Positions 17,368-25,672 of a DNA stretch of 64,000 bases are shown piece after piece. Numbering within the stretch: position 1 is the stretch's first letter; every line of letters starts with the position of its first letter. This stretch comes from Helicobacter_B zhangjianzhongii (GTDB taxonomy: Bacteria > Campylobacterota > Campylobacteria > Campylobacterales > Helicobacteraceae): positions 204,227-268,226 of the forward strand of contig NZ_JANURN010000003.1 in assembly GCF_030249855.1 (NCBI RefSeq), written 5' to 3'. The position numbers and the translations under genes are program-made. A model generated the notes under the pieces. It was not told where the DNA came from. It saw only the letters and a list, made by a program, of their open reading frames with translations, and ran no database searches.

Positions 17368-19107
17368 CCTAGATCTCTCCACCCTATCCGCACGCCTTAA
17401 ACTCCTTAAGCACCCTACTTTCAAGCAACGCTACATATATCGCAATATCGCCAAAGCTACACAGGCATTCCTATGGGCAAACTACAAAGCAAAAATCGCT
17501 TCAAACCCCATAAGCGCGATATATCTTGTGCCTTTGCTAATCTTGCGCAAAGCACTCTATATCCTAGAATCCAAAGCCGCTCCCCTACACGCTAAAATCC
17601 TATCCTGCCCTATGCCCAAAATCCCCACAAACGCCCAAAAACCTATGGTCTGGGTATTTGTCAAGGCTATTTTGTGGGCTATGCTTGTCCTGCCTTGCTG
17701 TGTGTGCAAGAGCCTGCTATGCGCACTGCTAGCCCCGCTTAGTGGCATTATGCGTGCTAGAATCTATGCGCGCTTTTTGCTTGGCAAAGTAGATATGCCC
17801 TACTTCGAGCTAGTGCTGACAACGCGCTGCACATTGCGCTGTGAGAGCTGCAACAATCTAATGCAGTATTTTGACTCCAAAACCGCCTACACCTGCACGC
17901 TTAGTGGCATACAAAGCACACTTGAAGCTCTGCTTGAGAGAGTGGATTCTATCTATTGGGTGCGGATTATCGGCGGTGAGCCGCTGCTTTTTAAAGATAT
18001 TGATACAGTGGTGGAAATACTAGATTCTAGTAGCAAGGTAAAGTCCTTTGATATTGTTACAAACGCCACAATTATCCCAAAGCCTAGGCTCTTAGAGGCA
18101 TTGCAAGCAAGCTCTAAATGCTTTGTGAGTATAAGCGACTACACCAAATCGCCAAACCTATCTGTAAAGCTCCATATACAAAAGCTCCAAGATCTCCTAT
18201 CAGCGCGCAAAATCCCGCACTCTGTCCTCTGGCAAGAAGCCACAGCCGCGTGGTTTTCTCCCGGGCAAATCTACAAAAGAGGGCGTGATAGGCAGGGCAT
18301 AGAGGCAAACTTTCGCTCTTGTCTTATGCCGTGTGTGTCGGTGATGAGCCACGAGGGCATACCAAAACTCATAGGGGGGGGGAATCTGTTAAGGATTCGG
18401 CTTTTTGGCTAGAAGCAGCGATTTCATCGCCTAGCTCACGCGATAGACCCGAAGTCTTATCTTCCTTGCGCGGCTTGAAAAACGCCGTTTCTAGCTCAAA
18501 AATCCTAGAATCCCAAAACAACACTGAAATTACAAACAACCGCGAGCAACTTGAACTAGAATCCACTTTTTCAAAAGTGGATTCTAGGGTAAATGTGGAT
18601 TGCCACGATTTTGACAAGTCAAAATCTCGCAATGACAACAAAAATGCGATAAGTGAAAAAATGGATTCTAAGGATAACTCCCCCTCTCTGTCATCGCGAG
18701 ATGATGAAGCTCCCCTTTTGTCATCGCGAGCGAGTGAAGCGAGCGTGGCGATCCATAACACAAACCTAGAATCTAGTTTTGAAAAAGTGGATTCTAGTGT
18801 GGATTGCCACGCCGCAGCTCACGCAGTGTCTCGCAATGACAGCAAAAATGCGGATTCTAGCACCGCAAAAAGTGTCGGGGAGATCTTCATCTGTCCTATT
18901 GCCAGCTCACTCTCACGCCTAAAAGGGCTAGAAGAATTTAGGGGCGATTTTGTCTCCTTGGATCACGCGTGTGATAAATACACGATCCTTGCCTTTTATG
19001 CGCAAGAATTTTTCAAAGCCTGCGACTACTGCCACGATATGGCAGCCCCAAAGACCCCTATCCCCATAGCCGTGCAGACCAAAGCCACCCTAGAGCTCAC
19101 ACGCTAG
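17357..19107 (+). CDS. Phase-variable radical SAM/SPASM-like protein with repeat-encoded insertion (frame OFF)
   Basis: The N-terminal part (17357-18412) has hydrophobic stretches and then a radical SAM domain with LTTRCTLRCESCNN (Cx3CxxC) and GGEPLLF. A G9 tract at residue 339 leads to a stop at 18410. The C-terminal part lies in the next frame to 19107 and has SPASM-like cysteines (GEIFICPIASS, KACDYCHDM). Ten or seven G would give about 583 residues. Residues about 340-507 are repeat-encoded and split the motif between MSHEG and GEIFICP. The overlap with the GT8 stop suggests a shared transcript and a role in surface carbohydrate modification, but the substrate is unknown. Confidence 0.8.
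18374..18382 (+). repeat. Poly-G tract (G9), phase-variation switch of the radical SAM gene
   Basis: Nine G after AAAACTCATA. With nine the frame stops at 18410; ten would read on as GESVKDSAFW into the C-terminal part. Confidence 0.95.
18556..18636. repeat. 81-base composite repeat, copy 2 (radical SAM gene)
   Basis: Matches 16180-16260 except for the two palindrome loop bases (TC instead of GA). It encodes LESTFSKVDSRVNVDCHDF and onward, as in the GT8 protein. The neighbouring stretch to 18850 holds further degenerate copies (18697, 18721-18755, 18793). Confidence 0.95.
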
Positions 19108-19251
19108 GAGACTAGGCAGACACCTTGCCCGTGCGATTTCTTTACCCGTGTGTTGTAATAGCCTGCGTTTCTCTTAGCAAAATTTGCAGGCTTTCACTGC
19201 TTGCTAGAGCGATTGCAAATCAATGTGCTTATGGGCTAGTAAGATTCTAGT

Positions 19252-19752
19252 TTATTGCTGCCCCTTATGCTTCTTTTTGGCTTTTGCAGGCTCTAGGTGC
19301 GGCGTGAGTGTGATGATGACCTTTCGTAATTGCAAAAGATTATCAATATCCATAATATACCATTCCTTTGCGCCCGGATATGGCGGGGCTTTAGGGTGGT
19401 TTGGCAAGATGGATTCTAGGATCTTATGCGGCTTGGCAAAAAGCATATCATCACAGAGCAGAAATATGGGCTTTGGGCTTTGTGGGGCTAGATTGTGCGC
19501 AGGTGTCATATCGCTAGGGCTAGAATGTGAGCCTAGAGCCAAGGCAGAGCCAAAATCTTGCACATAGATACAATACTCGCCAAATATCTTGCGACTTGTA
19601 AAAACATAGCATCGCTTGAAATCACCAGACTCCAGCAAATCGGCTCGCGTGCTTGCCATAGTAGAATCTGTGTCAAACTCCGCTACGCTAGAATCTAAGC
19701 TTGCTTGCAGCTGCTCTAAGCAATATGCTAAAAATTCCTTACTGCTTGCCAT
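19252..19752 (-). CDS. TfoX N-terminal-domain family protein, with insertions
   Basis: A 166-residue protein starting MASSKEFLAYCLEQLQ and continuing with FTSRKIFGEYCIYV, FLLCDDMLFAKP and PPYPGAKEWYIMDIDNLLQL, all landmarks of the TfoX/Sxy N-terminal domain. Usual members are about 110 residues and lack the stretches at about 17-50 and 65-95 here, which include repeat-like sequence (LDSSVAEFDTDST). TfoX in gammaproteobacteria regulates competence; the role in Helicobacter is not known to me and need not be the same. It is alone on its strand between the radical SAM gene and the cysteine synthase gene. The plus-strand gap at 19108-19251 shows no gene. Confidence 0.7.
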   Translation of the reverse strand: MASSKEFLAYCLEQLQASLDSSVAEFDTDSTMASTRADLLESGDFKRCYVFTSRKIFGEYCIYVQDFGSALALGSHSSPSDMTPAHNLAPQSPKPIFLLCDDMLFAKPHKILESILPNHPKAPPYPGAKEWYIMDIDNLLQLRKVIITLTPHLEPAKAKKKHKGQQ

Positions 19753-19776
19753 TGCGTGCCTTTATGTGGGTGGATT

Positions 19777-20700
19777 CTATATGAGATTCTTACTAAAATA
19801 CCTGCTTAAATGATCGGCAAAGAGCGTTACAATAAGCTTATTTTCTACCTGCCTAGCGAGCTTCAAACACGCTTGCAAGCACGCGCCAGATGAGATCCCT
19901 ACTAGCAGCCCCTCTTCTCTAGCCAAGATTTTTAGCCCTTGATATGCTTCCTCATCGCTAATTTTTTGCACCATATCTATAAAGCTTGTATCCATAGTCT
20001 TTGGGATAAAGTTATTGCCAATGCCCTCAATATTCGCACAGCCCTCCTCCCCTCCGCCAATCACAGAGCCGATAGGATCGCATAGCACAGCTTGTATCCT
20101 AGAATCCTGCTCTTTTAGGTATTTGGCTATGCCGCTAAAGCTACCGCCACTCCCAGCACCGCAGACAAAGTAATCCAGCACAGGTGCTAAATCCCGCACC
20201 CCCTGCATTTGCGTATAAATCTCCTTGCCACTTGTTTCATAATGTGCCTGTGGATTGAGCGGATTTTCAAATTGATGCAAGCTAAAAGAATGCGGAGTAG
20301 AATCTAGCAATTCCTTTGCTTTATCAATCGCCCCTTGTATGCCTAGCTCTTTTGGCGTGTTGATGACTTCGGCTCCTAAAGCGCGCATTAGAATCTGCTT
20401 TTCAATGGAAAATTTATCCGGCACGACCAAAATCGCCTTGATATTAAAATGCAAGCACACAAAGGCTATGCCTAGCCCCGTATTGCCAGCAGTTGCCTCT
20501 ATCACCACAGAATCTTTGTGTAGCTTGCCCTGCTTTTTTGCTCTTTGCAAAATATGCAGGGCGACCCTATCTTTCACTCCCCCTGCGGGATTGTAGGATT
20601 CAAGTTTTGCAAAAATGCGGTTATTGTTTGGAATCTGTATGCGTGAAAGCTCCACAAGCGGCGTATTACCGATAAGATCAAGACTTGAGTAAAAAAGCAT
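19777..20700 (-). CDS. Cysteine synthase / beta-synthase-family PLP enzyme
   Basis: A 307-residue fold-type II PLP enzyme. It has LIGNTPLVELSRI at the start, the PLP lysine in YNPAGGVKDR, the substrate loop EATAGNTGLGIAF and the phosphate loop GAGSGGSFSGIAKYL. The family makes cysteine from O-acetylserine and sulfide or, in H. pylori HP0107, cystathionine from homocysteine. Together with metY and metA it makes this stretch a sulfur amino-acid region. The C-terminus (LFADHLSRYFSKNLI) is normal. I cannot choose between CysK, CysM and CBS activity by eye. Confidence 0.9.
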   Translation of the reverse strand: MLFYSSLDLIGNTPLVELSRIQIPNNNRIFAKLESYNPAGGVKDRVALHILQRAKKQGKLHKDSVVIEATAGNTGLGIAFVCLHFNIKAILVVPDKFSIEKQILMRALGAEVINTPKELGIQGAIDKAKELLDSTPHSFSLHQFENPLNPQAHYETSGKEIYTQMQGVRDLAPVLDYFVCGAGSGGSFSGIAKYLKEQDSRIQAVLCDPIGSVIGGGEEGCANIEGIGNNFIPKTMDTSFIDMVQKISDEEAYQGLKILAREEGLLVGISSGACLQACLKLARQVENKLIVTLFADHLSRYFSKNLI

Positions 20701-20836
20701 TGCATATCCTTACTTTGAAATATACATCTTTGAAATTTGTAAAAATAGTAAAAAATGTTTTTAATTGTATAACAAATAGCAATGCAATAAAGCAAAACTT
20801 AAAACAAACAAGACAGAATCCACTTTCACACGATTT

Positions 20837-21007
20837 ATGCAAACAAACCTACACAATGGCAAAACAGCAAAAATAGCAAACGCCAATCTCCACGATGCAA
20901 AGAAAAATAAAAAAGATGAGTTCTACACGCAACTAAGTGCTATAGAAATGAGCCAAAGCACTACAAAGAGCATTTCAAAGATAAATCGTGCATTGCAGCT
21001 GCAATGA
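20837..21007 (+). pseudogene. Remnant of the N-terminus of an EcoRI-type adenine methyltransferase
   Basis: The frame reads KIANANLHDAKKNKKDEFYTQL, which fits the typical N-terminal motif (NL..AK..K.DEFYTQ) of EcoRI-like adenine-specific methyltransferases. After SAIEMSQ the homology stops and the frame ends at 21007. The catalytic NPPF/NPPY part is absent. This is a decayed trace of a lost restriction-modification gene in the 400-base gap between the cysteine synthase gene and pta; the rest of the gap (20701-20836, 21008-21100) holds only a TAGAATC fragment repeat near 21050. Confidence 0.65.
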
Positions 21008-21100
21008 CAGAGAGCATTATGGCTAAAATCCTCGTTTAAATCCGCCTTAGAATCTAGCTTAGATTCTAGGCTTTATGGGCTTGGGCGGGATTAAGCGGAT

Positions 21101-22129
21101 CTAGCCTTGTGCTTGGAGGGCAGTAAGTGCTACTACGCCGACAATATCAAGCGCGCTGCACCCTCTTGAGAGATCATTGATAGGAGCTGCCATACCCTGT
21201 GAGATGGGTCCATAGGCTTCAGCTTTAGCAAATCGCTGCACGAGCTTGTAGCCGATATTGCCCGCATCAAGATCGGGGAAAACAAGCACATTTGCCCTGC
21301 CTGCGACATTTGAGCCTTTTGCCTTAGAAGCCCCTACGCTTGGGACAATGGCGGCATCAAGCTGCAGCTCGCCATCAATGGCAATATCTGGGGCAAGCTC
21401 TTTGGCGATTTTGGTCGCTTCGACAACCTTGCTTACATCATCGTGCTTGGCACTGCCGTAAGTGGAGTGGCTAAGCATAGCGACATAGGGCGTGGCTTTG
21501 ATGACAGATTGAAAGCTTTTCGCGCTAGAGATAGCGATATGGGCTAGCTCATTTGGCGTGGGGTTTTGGCACAATCCGCAATCAGAAAAGACTAGAATCC
21601 CATTTTCCCCGTAAGTGTTATCAGGCATTACCATCACAAAAAAGCTCGATACAATCGCCGCATCTTTTGCCGTGCCTACAATCTGCAATGCCGCACGCAG
21701 CACATCAGAAGTCGCGTGGATCGCGCCTGCTACCATACCATCTGCCCGCCCAGATTTCACCAACGCCGCGCCGAAATACAGCTTATCCCCGCGCAAAAGC
21801 TCGCGTGCTTTGGTCGCGTCCATCCCCTTGCGCCCACGCAGCTCGACAAAAAGCGCGATAAACTCTTCTAGCAGACTTGATTCTCTAGGGTTTATGAAAG
21901 TGGCTTTTTCAAGGTGGGCTAGTGCCTGCTCCTGTGAAATATCTGCTAGCTTTAGCTCTCTTACTTTGGCTAAAATCTCTTCTCTATCGCCTAGCAAAAT
22001 AATGTCTGCAAAGTCTTCTTTAAGCACCAAAATCGCCGCTTCTATCGTGCGCACATCGCTTGTTTCTGGCAGGACTATGGTCTTTTTGCTCGCTTTTGCC
22101 TTTGCTTTGATTTCTTCTATAAAGCTCAT
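21101..22129 (-). CDS. pta: Phosphate acetyltransferase
   Basis: A 342-residue single-domain Pta. Signatures are SKKTIVLPETSDVRTIEAA near the N-terminus, VKSGRADGMVAGAIHATSDVLRAALQ in the middle, and GRANVLVFPDLDAGNIGYKLVQR with GPISQGMAAPINDLSRGC near the C-terminus. It converts acetyl-CoA and phosphate to acetyl-phosphate and CoA. The acetate kinase gene ackA usually lies beside it but is not in this window. Ribosome site GGAGAG lies before ATG 22129. Confidence 0.95.
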   Translation of the reverse strand: MSFIEEIKAKAKASKKTIVLPETSDVRTIEAAILVLKEDFADIILLGDREEILAKVRELKLADISQEQALAHLEKATFINPRESSLLEEFIALFVELRGRKGMDATKARELLRGDKLYFGAALVKSGRADGMVAGAIHATSDVLRAALQIVGTAKDAAIVSSFFVMVMPDNTYGENGILVFSDCGLCQNPTPNELAHIAISSAKSFQSVIKATPYVAMLSHSTYGSAKHDDVSKVVEATKIAKELAPDIAIDGELQLDAAIVPSVGASKAKGSNVAGRANVLVFPDLDAGNIGYKLVQRFAKAEAYGPISQGMAAPINDLSRGCSALDIVGVVALTALQAQG

Positions 22130-22229
22130 TTTCTCTCCTTTGTGTAAGTGGATTATTTAATCTTAAGCAAAGTTGCTTAAAGCCACTTATTTTTACACGC
22201 AAATTCTCCTAAGCTTTTCTTATTGTAAC

Positions 22230-25200
22230 TTAGAATCTAACTTTATAGATACGATCTTGGGACTCTCTCAAATCTCTCTCTTCTTGTATCCCAAAGGGTA
22301 TGGGATAGATTCTAGCTCCCTTGCTGGCAAATGTCTCTAAGAGATCTTGCAGCGTGTCTTCTTCTACGAAATAGCCATCAAGATAGAGAATATCGCCTGT
22401 GTGGAAGTGGCGTTGGGCTAGCTCTGGCACACCTATGCGTAAAAACTCCGCCCTAGGCTTAAATCCATAGACCTCATACTGCCGCTGCTTTGTAGCCATT
22501 GCCGTGTGCAAATCGATGATATAGATTCTAGGGTTTATGCTGGATTTATTGGCTTCATTGCTAGAATCTTGCGTGATGAAAGCAAATTTCGCGCGTGCAT
22601 TATCGCCTACGCCAATGGGCTGGATTTTATGATCTAGCAGACTTATGCTAAGCGCGCATACGCCAAAGGCGATTAAGTAGCTTGCCTGTGCCCCTGCTAG
22701 TCTCCTAGCTACAAGCACGATCCCCACGCTACACAATGCCAGCATAAAGGCATAGGTCGCATAGATAGCGTATTTGGGGTAGTAGATAGGGCGCACAAAG
22801 CTAGCGATAAATGGCAGCAGCACGCCAAGGGCTATAACAATCGCGCAAAAGTTTAGGAAGCGGTTTTTGAGCAAAGGCGTTAGCATAAATAGCACGAGAA
22901 AGACAAATGCCCCACTAGAGCTGCCAAAGGCTTGGGGCAGAAACTGCAGCAGTCCATTAAGCGATGGGGCTGGGATCCAAGTATTGAAGCTTGTATCACT
23001 TAGGGCTTGCGTGTAGGCAGTGATAGCAAAAAACGGCACCAAAGAGCTAGTGATAAGCATATCAAGCAAAAGGACAAGGGCTAGGGTTTCGCGCTTTTTG
23101 CGTGTGCTAAGCGTTGTATCTTGATAGACAAAGAAGCCACTTGCGATAAAGCCAGCTGCTATCATCACCGCGCCAAAGTAGTGTGTATTGCACACCATAG
23201 CCCCGCTTAGCACATAGCCTAGCGCGTTTGAGAGTTTGGGATTTTTAAGAAAATGCAGCAAGAAGTAAAACACAAGCGGCAGCAGTGCTAGCTCTAGCAC
23301 ATAGCCGCGCACCTCGTGGGCTGCGCCGATGGCGACAAAGGATATAGCATAGAAAAACGCCCCTAGAGTGGGTATGAGTAATTTTTTGGAGGATTGGGCT
23401 TTCGGGCTAGAATCGTGGATTTCTGCGTGCGTGCTGCGGTTACATACGCCAAGTATGCGCCCTTGCACGCGCTTGAAAAACCCCGATTCTAGCTCCAAAA
23501 TCCTAGAATCCTTTGCTAGCTCGCTTACATTTGGGGCAGTGTTAGAATCGCTGGGCGTTGGGGTTTGTGTAGTTTCATCGTCATTGCGAGATTTTGCGCT
23601 AGCAAAATCGTGGCAATCCATACTAGATTCTAGTTTGTCTTTGTGGATTACTAAAGAAACTGCGGCTGCGCCTTGTTTTGCTTCGCCTTTGGCTCGCAAT
23701 GACGGGGAAATGGCAGTGCCGCTAGAATCTACCTTTTGTAAAAAGGTGGATTCTAGTGCTTCTCTATTTTGTGCTTTCTTAGAATCCGCTTGCGCGGATA
23801 TGGATTGCCACGCTTTGCGGAGCAAAGCTCGCAATGACGATGAAGCGGAGTTTTCACGCCCAGCCCCTTTTTCTTCTTCTAAGATTCTAGGAATTGCGGT
23901 GGTGCTAGTGGGGCTTTTTGTGGATTTTAGGGCAGAGCTAGACTTGTGGTCTGCGGTTGCCTTAAAACAAGGGACACCGCTCGGCGTTAGCCGATGTTTC
24001 TTTAGAAAATCCACAAAATCGCTGCTATGATTACCCAAAGCCGAATTTTCACAAGCGTGGTCGCGTAGAAGCAAGTAAATCCCCACCACCCCCATCGTGC
24101 CGATCACCACACTAAGCCCTCTAGCCGCCGCGCTTGTGTAGCCAAAGCAATGTAGCCAAAGTTTGAGCAAGAAATTATAAAAAGGCGGATTCCCCGGATC
24201 GTTAAACACACTTGAGAAATCCCCATCAGGATAGCCCACAACCCCCACAGAGTATAGCTCATCGCCCCAAAGTCCAAAGCTGTCATAATGATAAAGCCGC
24301 AAGATTAAGGCAAGTAAAAGTAGCAAGACAAGCACGCCTAGCTCTTGATATGTGCGAGCTGGGATTTTGCCCTTTGGGTGCTTGGGCTTTAGTGCGATGA
24401 ATGTCCAAACACACATAAGCCATAGCAACAAAAATGGCGGCGAGAGAAAATAATATAGCCAGCTAAGAAAGGTGCAGGGGGATTTGTAGAGGTTTAGGAT
24501 CTCGCTAGTGGCGTTGAGCTTGTAAGTAGATAGATCTAGGGTGATGTCTGTCGCCCTAGAATCCGCGTTTGCGCTATGGATCGCCACGCTCGCTTCACTC
24601 GCTCGCGATGACGATGAAGCGGAGTTTTCACGCCCAGCCCCTTTTTCTTCTTCTAAGATTCTAGGAGTTCTAAAGAAACCTGCTGCGGCTTCGCCTTGCA
24701 CCGCTGTCGCTTGTTTTGTGGTGGTGCTTTCGTAGCTTTTGGTAAATTTTGGGGGCGAGACTAGACTAGAGGTCTGCGAGCCTCCAAAATTTACCAAATC
24801 TAGGGAATGATTACCCAAGACCGAATCTATGGGGATATAAAAGCTCTCACTCCCCATAGTTAGAGCAACAAACGCAATATTCTCCATATCACTTGCATTT
24901 GCTCTAAGCTTTAGGCTAGTGAGTGGGGCGGTGATGGCGTTTCTAGCTAGGGCGCAGATATGCGAGCTAGAATCTGGCTTTTTAGATTCTAGGGGGCGCG
25001 TGTGGGCATAGTCTGTAATGGTGTAGAATCTAAAAGGCTCTTGTGTTTTGTCATAATCTAGGGTGATTTTATTGGTGCTAGCAAGTAGCTCGTAGGCTTC
25101 ACAGGGGGATTGTGTGGCTATGGTGATATGTGTGGGGGCAAAGGCATTTGGCATATTGGCATAAGATTTGGTGTAGATGGGCTTAAGCACGATGATAGCA

Positions 25201-25250
25201 GTAGCTATGATAAGGCAGCAGACAAAGTAGGCTTGTGGTGTTAGTCGCAT
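22230..25250 (-). CDS. GT-C membrane glycosyltransferase (PMT/ArnT-like) with two repeat-encoded insertions
   Basis: A 1006-residue frame. The fold is a polytopic GT-C enzyme, with the acidic loop motif LWGDELYSVGV (about 327-337), DPGNPPFYNFLLKLW, and about ten helices continuing from LIPTLGAFFYAISFVA (about 625). Such enzymes transfer sugars from polyprenyl-phosphate on the periplasmic side. Residues about 145-232 (first periplasmic region) and about 402-622 (loop between helices) are repeat-encoded: FFRTPRILEEEKGAGRENSAS occurs in both, and LRALLRKAWQSISAQADSKK is shared with the GT2 protein. Without them the length would be about 700, usual for the family. It overlaps gtrA by 10 bases and has AAGGAG before its start. 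Confidence 0.85.
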   Translation of the reverse strand: MRLTPQAYFVCCLIIATAIIVLKPIYTKSYANMPNAFAPTHITIATQSPCEAYELLASTNKITLDYDKTQEPFRFYTITDYAHTRPLESKKPDSSSHICALARNAITAPLTSLKLRANASDMENIAFVALTMGSESFYIPIDSVLGNHSLDLVNFGGSQTSSLVSPPKFTKSYESTTTKQATAVQGEAAAGFFRTPRILEEEKGAGRENSASSSSRASEASVAIHSANADSRATDITLDLSTYKLNATSEILNLYKSPCTFLSWLYYFLSPPFLLLWLMCVWTFIALKPKHPKGKIPARTYQELGVLVLLLLLALILRLYHYDSFGLWGDELYSVGVVGYPDGDFSSVFNDPGNPPFYNFLLKLWLHCFGYTSAAARGLSVVIGTMGVVGIYLLLRDHACENSALGNHSSDFVDFLKKHRLTPSGVPCFKATADHKSSSALKSTKSPTSTTAIPRILEEEKGAGRENSASSSLRALLRKAWQSISAQADSKKAQNREALESTFLQKVDSSGTAISPSLRAKGEAKQGAAAVSLVIHKDKLESSMDCHDFASAKSRNDDETTQTPTPSDSNTAPNVSELAKDSRILELESGFFKRVQGRILGVCNRSTHAEIHDSSPKAQSSKKLLIPTLGAFFYAISFVAIGAAHEVRGYVLELALLPLVFYFLLHFLKNPKLSNALGYVLSGAMVCNTHYFGAVMIAAGFIASGFFVYQDTTLSTRKKRETLALVLLLDMLITSSLVPFFAITAYTQALSDTSFNTWIPAPSLNGLLQFLPQAFGSSSGAFVFLVLFMLTPLLKNRFLNFCAIVIALGVLLPFIASFVRPIYYPKYAIYATYAFMLALCSVGIVLVARRLAGAQASYLIAFGVCALSISLLDHKIQPIGVGDNARAKFAFITQDSSNEANKSSINPRIYIIDLHTAMATKQRQYEVYGFKPRAEFLRIGVPELAQRHFHTGDILYLDGYFVEEDTLQDLLETFASKGARIYPIPFGIQEERDLRESQDRIYKVRF
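23437..23479. repeat. 43-base direct repeat, copy 2 (GT-C gene)
   Basis: Identical to 10409-10451 in era, same reading frame, giving FKRVQGRILGVCNRS. Confidence 0.9.
23581..23620. repeat. Hairpin repeat in the GT-C gene
   Basis: Ends TCATTGCGAG and TGGCAATCCA flank GATTTTGC-GCTA-GCAAAATC, a perfect eight-base stem. It is similar to but distinct from the stem at 16231-16250. Confidence 0.9.
23751..23841. repeat. 91-base direct repeat, copy 1 (GT-C gene)
   Basis: Matches 26695-26785 in the GT2 gene of the same operon with one base different. It contains a hairpin repeat with stem GCTTTGC-GGA-GCAAAGC between TGGATTGCCAC and TCGCAATGAC. Both copies are translated in the same frame. Confidence 0.95.
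23834..23892. repeat. 59-base direct repeat within the GT-C gene, copy 1
   Basis: Identical to 24608-24666 in the same gene and read in the same frame, so the two insertions of the protein share RILEEEKGAGRENSASSS. Confidence 0.95.
23925..24021. repeat. Inverted-repeat element in the GT-C gene
   Basis: Perfect 13-base arms TTTTGTGGATTTT and AAAATCCACAAAA enclose a core with CTAGACTTGTGGTCTGCGG and a TTTCTTTAGAAA motif. The core resembles that of the element at 24738-24798 (CTAGACTAGAGGTCTGCGAG), while the outer arms are unrelated. The arm ends are given to within two or three bases. Confidence 0.75.
24608..24666. repeat. 59-base direct repeat within the GT-C gene, copy 2
   Basis: Second copy of 23834-23892, in the first insertion of the protein. 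It follows a TCGCCAC...TCGCGATGAC repeat at about 24576-24612. Confidence 0.95.
24738..24798. repeat. Inverted-repeat element, first insertion of the GT-C gene
   Basis: Perfect 15-base arms TTTGGTAAATTTTGG (24738-24752) and CCAAAATTTACCAAA (24784-24798) surround a 31-base core with GACTAGACTAGAGGTCTGCG. It is translated as NFGGSQTSSLVSPPKFTK. Confidence 0.9.
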
Positions 25251-25672
25251 TGAGACTCCTTATAGATGAGAAATTTGGCAAAGAGAAAGTTGCTAATAAA
25301 TGCGCAGATAATGCCAAGGGCTTGGAAGCACAGCAAGAGATGTCGCCTAAGTGCGCTAGGATCTTGCGCATTAGGGCTAAGAGCGTTTAAAAGCGGCTCT
25401 AGCAGGAGATTTTGACACAGAGCTAGCACGAAAAGATTGATACAAAGCCCAAAGAGATTTGCCCCCACATAGCTTAGATACGCGCGCCATTTTAGGCTAT
25501 GCTTAAAGGTGATAAAGCTATTTAGCACATAGTTTTGGCTCACCGCTAGACCAAAGCACAAGCAGGCATTAAGCAAATACCACACATTGAAAAAATCAAG
25601 CACATAAAAGCACACAAGATTGCTCAAAGCCCCAAGCGCGCCCACAAGCCCAAAGAGTGTGAGCTGCTTCAT
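25241..25672 (-). CDS. GtrA-family membrane protein
   Basis: A 143-residue protein with four hydrophobic helices. The start MKQLTLFGLVGALGALSNLVCFYVL and the later FGLAVSQNYVLNSFITFKH are typical of GtrA, a small inner-membrane protein thought to help flip polyprenyl-phosphate sugars in Gtr glycosylation systems. ATG 25672 overlaps the stop of the GT2 gene (ATGA), so it is coupled to it; a longer reading from 25717 would lie within that gene. With GT2 upstream and GT-C downstream it makes the classic three-gene Gtr set. Confidence 0.85.
   Translation of the reverse strand: MKQLTLFGLVGALGALSNLVCFYVLDFFNVWYLLNACLCFGLAVSQNYVLNSFITFKHSLKWRAYLSYVGANLFGLCINLFVLALCQNLLLEPLLNALSPNAQDPSALRRHLLLCFQALGIICAFISNFLFAKFLIYKESQCD

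Noticed and set aside
19223..19567. Plus-strand open frame of 114 codons
   Set aside because: It is opposite the TfoX-like gene, begins without a ribosome site and resembles no family.
20685..20876. 63-codon plus-strand frame in the cysteine synthase-pta gap
   Set aside because: Low-complexity, no ribosome site, and it overlaps the methylase remnant in another frame, which has real family similarity.
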